Assembly (NCBI GenBank): GCA_031264975.1
Contig: JAISDH010000307.1
Span: 1-6,240, forward strand
DNA: 6,240 nucleotides
DNA from: Bacteroidales bacterium
Lineage (GTDB): Bacteria; Bacteroidota; Bacteroidia; Bacteroidales; WCHB1-69
Reading direction: 5' to 3'
This document shows, in pieces, positions 1-5,910 of this stretch. The notes below the pieces were generated by a model. It was given only the letters and a program-made list of their open reading frames with translations. It made no database searches and was not told the DNA's origin. The translations under genes were made by a program, and so were the position numbers. Every line of letters starts with the position of its first letter. The stretch's first letter is position 1.

Positions 1-2
1 TG

Positions 3-554
3 CCGGAAAAAGAGATTCTCTCCGGATTTGCGGAAATGCTCAAACACGGACTGATTGCCGATAAAACATATTGGAAAGAACTGATATGTATTAAAGAAGT
101 CTCACAGATTATAAAACCGGAGCTAATAAAGAAATCTATTGATATTAAAACCACAATATGCAACACAGACCCTTATGATACAGGAGAACGGAAAAAGTTA
201 AACTTTGGACACACAATTGGTCATGCCCTGGAAACTTTTGCCTTATCTTTAGATTATTCACTGTCTCATGGAGAAGCAATTGCTTTGGGAATGGTTGCGG
301 AATCACATATTTCCTGGCAAAAGAGATTAATACATGCGAATGACTATTTATTAATCACAAGCGTATTACATCAATTTTTCTCCTCATTTTCAATCCCAGA
401 AAGCAAATACCCTATTATTTTCTCCTCTCTGGAGAAAGATAAAAAGAAAATAGACGATAAATTAAATTTCACTTTACTCAATGGTATCGGAAGCGCAGTG
501 TTTGACCAACAAGTAACTCCAGAAGAAGTTATCTGCGCATTGAAACAACTTTAA
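3..554 (+). CDS. aroB: 3-dehydroquinate synthase, C-terminal part (5' end outside window)
   Basis: Second enzyme of the shikimate pathway: it converts DAHP to 3-dehydroquinate in the cytoplasm, using NAD+ and a divalent metal (usually Zn). The reading frame is open from base 3, so the gene starts upstream; the ATG at 36 is internal. About 183 codons are present of a family length near 350, leaving out most of the NAD-binding half. All three metal ligands known for the family can be placed: the Glu of SGFAEMLKHG (codon at 33), the first His of NFGHTIGHALE (codon at 210) and the His of SHGEAIALGM (codon at 267). The preceding GERKKLNFGH stretch is also family-typical. The gene ends at a TAA followed by a repeat-rich spacer, and the next gene has its own promoter, so aroB probably ends its transcription unit. 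Identification is secure; the symbol follows from these motifs. Confidence 0.95.
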   Translation, partial: PEKEILSGFAEMLKHGLIADKTYWKELICIKEVSQIIKPELIKKSIDIKTTICNTDPYDTGERKKLNFGHTIGHALETFALSLDYSLSHGEAIALGMVAESHISWQKRLIHANDYLLITSVLHQFFSSFSIPESKYPIIFSSLEKDKKKIDDKLNFTLLNGIGSAVFDQQVTPEEVICALKQL

Positions 555-566
555 AAGGTGCAAGGA
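555..566 (+). repeat. Shared intergenic 12-mer AAGGTGCAAGGA, copy 1
   Basis: The 12-base string AAGGTGCAAGGA lies immediately after the aroB stop codon. It recurs exactly at 5960-5971, in the spacer after the last gene of the window. Both copies sit beside short tandem heptamers (577-597 and 5911-5938). This suggests a dispersed intergenic repeat family, but two 12-base matches alone are weak evidence. Confidence 0.4.
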
Positions 567-576
567 CGGAAATAAT

Positions 577-597
577 GATTAACGATTAGTGATTAAT
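577..597 (+). repeat. Three tandem heptamers, consensus GATTARY
   Basis: Three consecutive 7-bp units are visible: GATTAAC, GATTAGT and GATTAAT. They start about 22 bp after the aroB stop codon. The outer ATTAA and TTAAT could pair into a weak A/T hairpin, but no run of T follows, so this is not called a terminator. A second array with the same 7-bp period but another sequence occurs at 5911-5938. Confidence 0.6.
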
Positions 598-620
598 GGA
601 CGAATAGGTTGCGTCCAACG

Positions 621-670
621 TAGGGGCGACCCTTGCGGTCGCTCTGGTCGTCCCTGGTCGCCCTTGCGGT
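621..670 (-). repeat. G/C-rich intergenic repeat, copy 1
   Basis: A G/C-rich patch in A/T-rich surroundings. It has repeated CCCTTGCGGT cores (630-639 and 661-670) and GGTCG strings between them. GCGACC (626-631) and GGTCGC (637-642) form a 6-bp hairpin with a 5-nt loop. On the minus strand its end reads ACCGCAAGGGTCGCCCCTA, which matches 18 of 19 bases at 2141-2159 on the plus strand. The two copies are therefore inverted relative to each other and bracket the genes at 727-2049. The repeat ends 22 bp before the promoter box at 693. Its role is unknown; possibilities include a REP-like dispersed element or a transcription boundary. Confidence 0.75.
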
Positions 671-692
671 GGTGCATTTAAAATAAAAGTTG

Positions 693-700
693 TATCTTTG
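693..700 (+). promoter_or_regulatory. Bacteroidota-type -7 promoter box for the small-gene cassette
   Basis: TATCTTTG fits the TAnnTTTG consensus of the Bacteroidota primary sigma factor, and it continues as TATCTTTGCA, identical to the box at 2347. Transcription would start a few bases downstream, giving a leader of roughly 20 bases before the ATG at 727. No clear -33 TTG is present at the usual 19-21 bp spacing; the nearest TTG (664-666) belongs to the G/C-rich repeat and is about 26 bp away. Confidence 0.65.
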
Positions 701-726
701 CACCCTACTACAAATACTAATTATTT

Positions 727-1095
727 ATGGAAACTAAAAATAACACTGTTTGGGTTTTAAAAGGGAATAACGTCTTTGCTGTATTTTCTACAAAGGAATA
801 TGCAAAAGAGCATAAATTGTCTTTGATTGAACAATGGCGGAAATCTATAATCAAAGATTCAATACCGTCATCGCTAAATAACAGAAAGGAAATAGAGGCG
901 CATGCTAATGAATACGAAGAAGTTATTCAGATCAAAGACGACCATTATACTTTGACAAAACACTGGGAAAGCGGAGGTTGGGAAGGAAGTAAAGAATGGT
1001 GGCGCTACGAGTTGATGTCAAATGAAGAATGGAAAGAGTACTATCAGGAATTTGTTTCTCAATTTGTTATTAAAGAGTGGTCAATTATAAAATAA
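727..1095 (+). CDS. Hypothetical protein, Trp-rich, first gene of small-gene cassette
   Basis: I do not recognise this 122-residue protein. It has no signal peptide or membrane segment and is probably cytoplasmic. The N-terminal part (about residues 7-35: VWVLKGN, then VFAVFSTKEYAKEHKLSL) looks like a small beta-beta-alpha unit. It faintly recalls the short DUF7710-type proteins, but this is a weak impression. The C-terminal half is acidic and aromatic, with eight tryptophans overall, including HWESGGWEGSKEWW and the later EWKEYY. The ATG at 727 is supported by the promoter box at 693-700 and the absence of an upstream in-frame alternative close to it. The next gene begins 18 bp after the stop codon, so co-transcription with the YtxH-like, holin-like and YqjK-like genes is likely. 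The small-membrane-protein context does not define its function. That the gene is real is fairly sure; its function is unknown. Confidence 0.75.
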   Translation: METKNNTVWVLKGNNVFAVFSTKEYAKEHKLSLIEQWRKSIIKDSIPSSLNNRKEIEAHANEYEEVIQIKDDHYTLTKHWESGGWEGSKEWWRYELMSNEEWKEYYQEFVSQFVIKEWSIIK

Positions 1096-1113
1096 TATTA
1101 TAGCAAATCAGTT

Positions 1114-1386
1114 ATGAAACAGTCTCATATTTATGCTTTTCTTTGTGGCGCGTTGGCGGGCGGCATTATTGCATTGCTTCTTGCACGGGATAAGGAAAAT
1201 AAAACGATACAAAAAATCAACGAGAAGATTAAAGAAGGAAGCGAATTTACCAGAGAACAGATAGAGTATCTTTTGACTTATCTCAAGAAAAAAGCCTCTG
1301 ATGGTATTTCCGGTTTGGAAGAAGAAATTGCAAACCTGGAAGAACAGTTGAACAATTTTGAAGATGACGCTAAAAATGAAGAATAA
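1114..1386 (+). CDS. YtxH-like membrane-anchored coiled-coil protein (YqjD-like role)
   Basis: A 90-residue protein. Residues about 5-24 form one hydrophobic Gly/Ala-rich helix (FLCGALAGGIIALLLA), the hallmark of YtxH-type proteins. A charged helical tail follows (about 26-88, rich in Glu, Lys and Leu) and is likely a coiled coil, ending in an acidic segment. The expected topology is a single N-terminal inner-membrane anchor with a cytoplasmic tail. YtxH proteins are linked to stress or stationary phase in Bacillus; in E. coli the analogous YqjD is a membrane-anchored helical protein reported to bind ribosomes in stationary phase, though its anchor is C-terminal. The gene lies 18 bp after the hypothetical gene and 26 bp before the holin-like gene. 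This order, with a YqjK-like gene last, parallels yqjD-yqjE-yqjK. The family call is good; the role is inferred. Confidence 0.8.
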   Translation: MKQSHIYAFLCGALAGGIIALLLARDKENKTIQKINEKIKEGSEFTREQIEYLLTYLKKKASDGISGLEEEIANLEEQLNNFEDDAKNEE

Positions 1387-1412
1387 GTAATTGCAGCATA
1401 GAGAAATTTATT

Positions 1413-1796
1413 ATGAGTACATCCGAATCGAAAAATGATATATATACTTCTTTTATCAAAGATGTAAAAGAATATATGAAAATGAACTATGATTTATTCT
1501 GTCTGCATTTGATTGAAAAACTATCTATCATTCTCTCTTTCTTATTTGCTCTATTTATAGGCGTTCTATTACTAATGGTGGCATTTGTTTACTTCTCAAT
1601 GGCTTTTATCTATTGGACTGAACTGTTCTTCCATTCGTTGATACCCGGATTTCTTATTTTAGGGGGAGTATATGTTGGTTTATTTTTCGTGTTCTATCTC
1701 TTTAGAAAACGGATATTCGTCAATCCCTTAATCAAAATACTAAGCCGTATCTTGTTCCGTGAACATAAAAAAGCAATAAAAAATGAAGAGGAATAA
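1413..1796 (+). CDS. Holin-superfamily (Phage_holin_3_6 / YqjE-like) membrane protein
   Basis: A 127-residue integral membrane protein. A soluble amphipathic N-terminus (about 1-37) is followed by two strongly hydrophobic helices (about 38-64 and 76-96), joined by a short loop with WTELFFHS. The C-terminal tail is basic and begins with RKR. Size and layout fit the Phage_holin_3_6 / YqjE group, which is commonly annotated as 'phage holin family' although these are ordinary chromosomal genes without phage neighbours. Nothing around it is phage-like: no endolysin, tail or integrase gene is seen, so a lysis role is unlikely. The position between a YtxH-like and a YqjK-like gene argues for the YqjE type. 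The last 14 bases overlap the start of the next gene, which suggests translational coupling. Confidence 0.8.
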   Translation: MSTSESKNDIYTSFIKDVKEYMKMNYDLFCLHLIEKLSIILSFLFALFIGVLLLMVAFVYFSMAFIYWTELFFHSLIPGFLILGGVYVGLFFVFYLFRKRIFVNPLIKILSRILFREHKKAIKNEEE

Positions 1797-2049
1797 TTCA
1801 AAATCAAGATATGGTTCGCTTTCCAGTCTCAAAGCACTTCGGTATGAAAAACAGTTACTGCAATATAAAATAGAACGTAAAGAAAAAGAAATAGAAAAAG
1901 ATTGGACTGCAATTTACGACAGGTGGAATTTTATATCCGTTGCTTTAGATACCTTACATTCCGCAATAGCATATATTCCTATTGGTATTTCGGCAATATC
2001 ACGGATAATTCGTTCATTTGAAAAAAAGAAGAAACAGAATCCTGAATAA
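1783..2049 (+). CDS. Small basic YqjK-like protein
   Basis: An 88-residue protein. The N-terminus is basic and Ser-rich (1-18). A charged helix with alternating Lys/Glu follows (about 19-42), then the motif IYDRWN (44-49), then a moderately hydrophobic segment (50-75) and a Lys-rich tail. From memory, E. coli YqjK has the same plan: a charged coiled-coil N-terminus, an AYDRRWN-like motif, and a hydrophobic stretch. I therefore call it YqjK-like; the similarity is short and unverified. The start ATG at 1783 lies within the end of the holin-like gene (14-base overlap), a typical sign of coupled translation of two proteins that act together. It is the last gene of the cassette; a repeat-rich spacer follows. 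That it is coding is well supported; the family call is moderate. Confidence 0.75.
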   Translation: MKRNNSKSRYGSLSSLKALRYEKQLLQYKIERKEKEIEKDWTAIYDRWNFISVALDTLHSAIAYIPIGISAISRIIRSFEKKKKQNPE

Positions 2050-2103
2050 TTCCTTTTATTTGGTTATACGCGGGATGGTTTTGTTGCGGGTTGGATGATT
2101 TAG

Positions 2104-2159
2104 AGGGCAACCGCAAAGGGCGACCACAAAGCAAAGGGTAACCGCAAGGGTCGTCCCTA
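2104..2159 (+). repeat. G/C-rich intergenic repeat, copy 2, built of 13-bp units
   Basis: Three related 13-bp units are visible: AGGGCAACCGCAA (2104-2116), AGGGCGACCACAA (2117-2129) and, after a 5-base insert, AGGGTAACCGCAA (2135-2147). A closing GGGTCGTCCCTA follows. AGGGCGACC (2117-2125) can pair with GGTCGTCCCT (2149-2158) with one bulged T. The segment 2141-2159 matches the minus strand of 621-639 at 18 of 19 bases, so this is an inverted second copy of the repeat found before the cassette. It begins 55 bp after the last cassette gene. Confidence 0.75.
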
Positions 2160-2272
2160 TCAATCGTATCAAATTAGATGGATATTTACAGGGTATGCAG
2201 AGATGGAATTTTATTTTCGTTTCATTGATTCTGTTGTAATAGACATTATTGGTTGTTTTTAGGGAGTATTGT

Positions 2273-2312
2273 TCTATTTAAAATTATGAACATTTTCTGT
2301 TTAATAAATAGA
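2273..2312. promoter_or_regulatory. A/T-rich inverted repeat upstream of the M23 promoter
   Basis: TCTATTTA (2273-2280) and TAAATAGA (2305-2312) are perfect 8-bp inverted arms separated by 24 bases. They lie roughly 35-75 bases upstream of the -7 box at 2347. Such a place suits an activator or repressor site, but in A/T-rich DNA an 8-bp match can arise by chance. Confidence 0.25.
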
Positions 2313-2321
2313 TACAACTCA

Positions 2322-2339
2322 TTTCCCAACAAAGGGAAA
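2322..2339. promoter_or_regulatory. Perfect dyad over the -33 region, candidate operator
   Basis: TTTCCC (2322-2327), a 6-base spacer, and GGGAAA (2334-2339) form a perfect 6+6 dyad. Its left arm covers the place where the -33 element of the promoter at 2347 would lie, and its right arm ends 7 bases before the -7 box. A protein bound here would block or replace -33 contacts. There is no T-run, so it does not look like a terminator. The regulatory role is inferred from position and symmetry only. Confidence 0.35.
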
Positions 2340-2346
2340 AATGACC

Positions 2347-2354
2347 TATCTTTG
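2347..2354 (+). promoter_or_regulatory. Bacteroidota-type -7 promoter box for the M23-lpxC/fabZ-desulfurase operon
   Basis: TATCTTTG matches TAnnTTTG exactly, and the extended decamer TATCTTTGCA is the same as at 693-702. The start of transcription would be near 2360, leaving a leader of about 20-25 bases to the ATG at 2383. The -33 position holds TTTCCC rather than a TTG, so the promoter may be weak or regulated. Confidence 0.7.
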
Positions 2355-2382
2355 CAGGTAAATAAATATAACATTAGAGATA

Positions 2383-3336
2383 ATGAAAATAAGGAAAAAG
2401 ATTGTAATATTGTTACATTTTATTTTGGTATTTTTTGTTTCACAAGAATTGAAGGCGTTATCGTTACAAACAATAGGCGATGAATTGGATACAATTCTTA
2501 TCCCGTCTTCATATCTGTATCAAAATACGTGGGGAGGCGAAAATACCCGATTACGGACAAACTTATTGAGTGCGTCTCAAAACTATGTTCTTCCTTTACA
2601 AAAAGGAGAAGGGGAAGAAGATATTTTTGTATTTCCCTGTGTCAACAAAACATACGTTTGCTCTTTCTATGGCATACGGAACGGAAGAATGCACACAGGA
2701 ATGGATATAAAGCAAAATTTGGGAGACAGTATTGTTGCCGCATGGGACGGGATTGTACGCATGGCACAAAAAAATTATTATGCGTATGGCGGAACAGTCG
2801 TTATTCGACACCCCAACGGATTAGAAACATTATATGCTCATTTGTCGAAGATTAATGTAACGGAAAATCAACCTGTCAAGGCAGGAGAGTTAATTGGACA
2901 TGCCGGTAGAACGGGAAGGGCGACAACTGAACATCTTCACTTTGAAACACGATTCTTGTACGAACATTTTGACCCGCAAATAATCATTGACTTTAAAACC
3001 TTTTCTTTGAATAGCGATACGCTATATATTTCCAAAGGGAAATTTTTCAATAAATCCCCCTTGATGCAAGACTTTATGGAGATAGAAGATGTTGATTCTC
3101 TCAATGTAACCAATCTTGCCAATCATTCATTGGAACAGGAAAACCAACCTGTACAGGAAATAATCGTGGAAACGCCCAAGAAACCAGCATTGCAAGATAC
3201 CTACATCATAAAAAAAGGAGATACATTATACGCTATTGCCAAGAGATATAAAGTTGAAATAAACGACCTTTGTCTATTAAACAACATTAATCAGAAAAGC
3301 ATTCTCCAGATTGGGCAAAGACTGAAGTTGAAGTAA
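2383..3336 (+). CDS. Secreted M23 metallopeptidase with C-terminal LysM domain
   Basis: A 317-residue exported peptidoglycan hydrolase. Residues 1-25 are a signal peptide: a basic MKIRKK start, a hydrophobic core, and a possible cleavage site after KA at 24-25. The M23 (LytM-type) domain spans about 85-200 and holds all zinc and catalytic elements: HTGMD (His104, Asp108), YAHLS (His153) and EHLHFE (His184, His186). It should therefore be active, unlike degenerate EnvC/NlpD-type activators. A linker with Pro/Gln (about 225-272) leads to one LysM domain (273-316: KKGDTLYAIAKRYKV, then LNNINQ and IGQRLKLK) that binds glycan strands. It is expected in the periplasm, cutting peptide cross-links during growth or division. 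The start at 2383 is favoured because it gives a complete signal peptide just after the promoter at 2347. It is first in an operon; lpxC/fabZ begins 35 bp later. Confidence 0.92.
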   Translation: MKIRKKIVILLHFILVFFVSQELKALSLQTIGDELDTILIPSSYLYQNTWGGENTRLRTNLLSASQNYVLPLQKGEGEEDIFVFPCVNKTYVCSFYGIRNGRMHTGMDIKQNLGDSIVAAWDGIVRMAQKNYYAYGGTVVIRHPNGLETLYAHLSKINVTENQPVKAGELIGHAGRTGRATTEHLHFETRFLYEHFDPQIIIDFKTFSLNSDTLYISKGKFFNKSPLMQDFMEIEDVDSLNVTNLANHSLEQENQPVQEIIVETPKKPALQDTYIIKKGDTLYAIAKRYKVEINDLCLLNNINQKSILQIGQRLKLK

Positions 3337-3371
3337 TTAAATTCTTTATTGATTTATATAAAAATTATCTT

Positions 3372-4754
3372 ATGATACAACAAACTATTAAAACATCTTT
3401 TACACTTTCCGGCAAAGGATTACACGGAGGTAAAAACGTTAACCTGACTTTTGAACCGGCAGCAGAAGGACATGGTATTAAATTTAAACGTATTGATATT
3501 GAAGAAAAGCCAATTATCGAAGCAATTGCCACAAATGTTCATGAAACAAAAAGAGGAACTTCCATTCGTAATTACAAAGGACATGAGGTGAAAACAATAG
3601 AACATCTTATGGCGGCGCTTGTTGGTTGCGGGATTAATAATGTATTAATTCAGATAGACAGTGATGAAGTGCCTATTTTAGATGGAAGTTCAAGTGTGAT
3701 TGTAAACGCGATTTTGGAAGCAGGCGTTTTGAAACAGGAAAAGAAACAGCCGGTTTATGTGCTTAAAGACGTTATTCGTTATGAAGATAAAGAGAATAAT
3801 ATAGAAATAATTGCGATTCCATCCGATACCTATAAGTTATCTGTGTATGTAGACTATAAAGCAAGTATATTGGGCGTTATGCAGGCAGAACTTAACAGTA
3901 TGGACGAGTTCGTAACAGAAATAGCTTCAAGTCGCACATTCTGTTTTTTACATGAATTATTACCTCTTATAAAAGCCGGATTGATTAAAGGAGGAGACGT
4001 AAAAAATGCAGTTGTTTATGTTGAACATTTGATTGATGAAGCCGATAAAAAGGAAATATGTGAATTTTTCAATGTACAGGACGTCAAAATCAACGAAAAC
4101 GGTACTCTTAATAACGTACAACTCCATCACAATAATGAAGCGGCGCGGCACAAGTTGTTGGACTTAATCGGAGACCTTGCGCTTATTGGACTACCTGTTC
4201 AAGCTCAAATAATAGCAAAATGTCCGGGACATCTTGCCAATAATCTATTCGCAAGACTGATTCTTGACCAAGTAAAAAAAGATAAAACAGGCATTTCAGT
4301 TGACCTGACAAAAGAACCTGTCTACAAAATCGAAGACATAAAAAAACTGTTGCCTCACCGCCCCCCGTTTTTGCTAATTGACAGAGTTATGGAGATAAAT
4401 GAAACCCGAGTTGTGGGAATAAAGAATGTAACCATGAACGAGCCTTTCTTTATGGGTCATTTTCCCAATGAACCTGTCATGCCGGGAGTATTAATCATGG
4501 AAGGATTGGCTCAATTGGGCGGGATTTTGGCATTGGGACAAGTACCCGACCCGGAGAATTATTCTACTTATTTCCTAAAGATGAATGACGTCAGGTGGAG
4601 ACAAAAAGTAGTTCCGGGAGATACGCTAATTTATGAAATGGTTTTATTGGAACCTATTCGTCGTGGGATTGTTCACATGTTTGGAAAAGCATTTGTAAAC
4701 AACAAAGTTGTCGCAGAAGGGGATTTAATGGCACAGATAGTCAAAGATAAGTAA
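3372..4754 (+). CDS. lpxC/fabZ: Bifunctional UDP-3-O-acyl-GlcNAc deacetylase / 3-hydroxyacyl-ACP dehydratase
   Basis: A 460-residue fusion. Residues about 1-305 are LpxC, the Zn deacetylase catalysing the committed step of lipid A synthesis. It has the general-base Glu77 and zinc ligand His78 (TIEHLMAAL), zinc ligands His260 and Asp264 (ARHKLLDLIGD), and catalytic His287 (GHLANN). Residues about 316-458 are FabZ, the hotdog-fold dehydratase of fatty acid synthesis. It has LLPHRPPFLLIDRV, catalytic His363 (MGHFP) and Glu377 (GVLIMEGLAQ); their 14-residue spacing equals that of E. coli FabZ. Both halves look active. Linking the enzymes couples lipid A and phospholipid acyl supply, as both draw on 3-hydroxyacyl-ACP. 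The fusion is known in Bacteroidota, where lpxA commonly follows; here a cysteine desulfurase follows after 15 bp and lpxA is not in the window. Soluble or membrane-associated on the cytoplasmic side. Confidence 0.96.
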   Translation: MIQQTIKTSFTLSGKGLHGGKNVNLTFEPAAEGHGIKFKRIDIEEKPIIEAIATNVHETKRGTSIRNYKGHEVKTIEHLMAALVGCGINNVLIQIDSDEVPILDGSSSVIVNAILEAGVLKQEKKQPVYVLKDVIRYEDKENNIEIIAIPSDTYKLSVYVDYKASILGVMQAELNSMDEFVTEIASSRTFCFLHELLPLIKAGLIKGGDVKNAVVYVEHLIDEADKKEICEFFNVQDVKINENGTLNNVQLHHNNEAARHKLLDLIGDLALIGLPVQAQIIAKCPGHLANNLFARLILDQVKKDKTGISVDLTKEPVYKIEDIKKLLPHRPPFLLIDRVMEINETRVVGIKNVTMNEPFFMGHFPNEPVMPGVLIMEGLAQLGGILALGQVPDPENYSTYFLKMNDVRWRQKVVPGDTLIYEMVLLEPIRRGIVHMFGKAFVNNKVVAEGDLMAQIVKDK

Positions 4755-4769
4755 TAGACATTTAAAGGT

Positions 4770-5894
4770 ATGACCAAAAGAGACGTTTATTTAGACTATG
4801 TCGCCTCAACGCCTTTGTGTCAGGAATGTATTGACGCAATGTACTATGCGATGACGTCTCTTTATGGAAACCCCTCCTCTACGCATCACTTCGGGCGAAA
4901 AAGCAATGTCATCATCGAACAATCACGCAGAATGATTGCTGATTTATTGTATTGTTCTCCCAAAAATCTTGCCTTTACTTCAGGAGCAACAGAGGCTATC
5001 CATTTAGGCATTAAAAGTATTTGCATGGCGTATAAACCAACGGCGATTATTACTTCCAAACTTGAGCATATCGCAACACTCAAAGCAGTTGAAGAATCGG
5101 CAATGTTGTTTTCCATCCCCCTTGTTTATACGCAACATAATGAAAAAGGAGATATTGATTTATCGGACTTGGATAAAAATCTACAACAATATCCGTCTTC
5201 TTTACTCTGCCTGATGCATGCAAATAATGAAATTGGTAATCTATTGCCGGTTCAAGAAGTGGGTGAAATGTGCAAGAAATACCATACCTTGTTTTTTTGC
5301 GACATGGTACAAACGATTGGTAAATACGATATAGCCCTCTCCGAAATGCCTGTCGATTTTGCAGTGGCTTCCGCTCATAAGTTTTACGGTCCAAAAGCCA
5401 CAGGTTTATTTTACTATACCCATAAAATAGAATCTCTGTTATCCGGCGGGAGTCAGGAAAGAAACATGCGCGCAGGAACGGAAAATATCTACGGAATATA
5501 CGGAACAGCAAAAGCCCTGCAAAAAAACATGGACAATCTGAAAGAAATACAAACAAGTGTCTCCAATATAAAGTCTTACTGCATTGAACAATTAATGAGA
5601 ATCTCCAACGATATAGTATTTGTCGGCGGATGCGAAGAAGGCGGATTATATAACCTACTAAACTTCTATATACGTGATAAAAACACAGATACTATACGTA
5701 TGCAACTTGACATTGCCGGTATTGCCGTTTCGTCGTCCAGCGCTTGCAGCAGTGGTTCGGAACAGCAAAGCCACGTTCTATCTGCCTTAGGAATAAAATC
5801 AAAATCATTGCGCGTCTCCTTTGGCATACAAACAACAAAAGAAGATATCGATTATCTCATTCAAACACTCTCCACGCTCAGAAATAGAGATTGA
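4770..5894 (+). CDS. Cysteine desulfurase, group I (NifS/IscS type)
   Basis: A 374-residue PLP enzyme that takes sulfur from L-cysteine as an enzyme-bound persulfide and releases alanine, feeding Fe-S cluster assembly or tRNA thiolation in the cytoplasm. Expected motifs are present in order: YLDYVASTP (7-15), LYGNPSSTHHFGR (31-43), SGATEAIHLG (71-80), His100 stacking on PLP, Asp178 and Gln181 contacting the cofactor, PLP-binding Lys204 in SAHKFYGPKATG, MRAGTEN (233-239), the persulfide Cys326 in SSSSACSSGS, and Arg348 for substrate carboxylate. The long catalytic loop around Cys326 marks group I. Length is that of NifS or slightly short of IscS. It starts 15 bp after lpxC/fabZ, so it is co-transcribed. 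No iscU, iscR or mnmA lies beside it in the window, so I do not choose between nifS and iscS, and a tRNA-thiolation role is equally open. Confidence 0.93.
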   Translation: MTKRDVYLDYVASTPLCQECIDAMYYAMTSLYGNPSSTHHFGRKSNVIIEQSRRMIADLLYCSPKNLAFTSGATEAIHLGIKSICMAYKPTAIITSKLEHIATLKAVEESAMLFSIPLVYTQHNEKGDIDLSDLDKNLQQYPSSLLCLMHANNEIGNLLPVQEVGEMCKKYHTLFFCDMVQTIGKYDIALSEMPVDFAVASAHKFYGPKATGLFYYTHKIESLLSGGSQERNMRAGTENIYGIYGTAKALQKNMDNLKEIQTSVSNIKSYCIEQLMRISNDIVFVGGCEEGGLYNLLNFYIRDKNTDTIRMQLDIAGIAVSSSSACSSGSEQQSHVLSALGIKSKSLRVSFGIQTTKEDIDYLIQTLSTLRNRD

Positions 5895-5910
5895 CGTTCG
5901 AAAGGAAGAT

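Larger units (their letters stand above)
2050..2382. other. Gene-free spacer with repeat, dyads and promoter
   Basis: This 333-base stretch separates the small-gene cassette from the M23/lpxC operon. Its left part holds the G/C-rich repeat (2104-2159). The A/T-rich right part holds two short inverted repeats (2273-2312 and 2322-2339) and the promoter box (2347-2354). An open frame running from 2253 into the M23 gene has no promoter of its own, is biased in composition and is out of frame with the real gene, so it is not called. No tRNA or classical stem-plus-T-run terminator is seen. Confidence 0.7.

Noticed and set aside
577..597. Rho-independent terminator of aroB
   Set aside because: The possible stem is only ATTAA/TTAAT with a long loop and no T-run.
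621..670. CRISPR-like array from the repeated CCCTTGCGGT cores
   Set aside because: The repeats are too short, irregularly spaced and self-complementary throughout, with no distinct spacers and no cas gene.
1413..1796. Phage lysis module or prophage remnant, suggested by the holin-type protein
   Set aside because: No endolysin, structural, integrase or repressor gene is nearby, and the M23 gene downstream has its own promoter and an envelope-operon context. The neighbours fit a yqj-type cellular cluster better.
2253..2483. 76-codon open frame across the M23 promoter
   Set aside because: It covers the dyads and promoter and runs into the M23 signal-peptide region in another frame; no promoter, motif or coding character supports it.
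5080..5556. 158-codon minus-strand open frame inside the desulfurase gene
   Set aside because: It is antisense to a gene with all catalytic motifs intact; its composition is that of a reverse-frame shadow.
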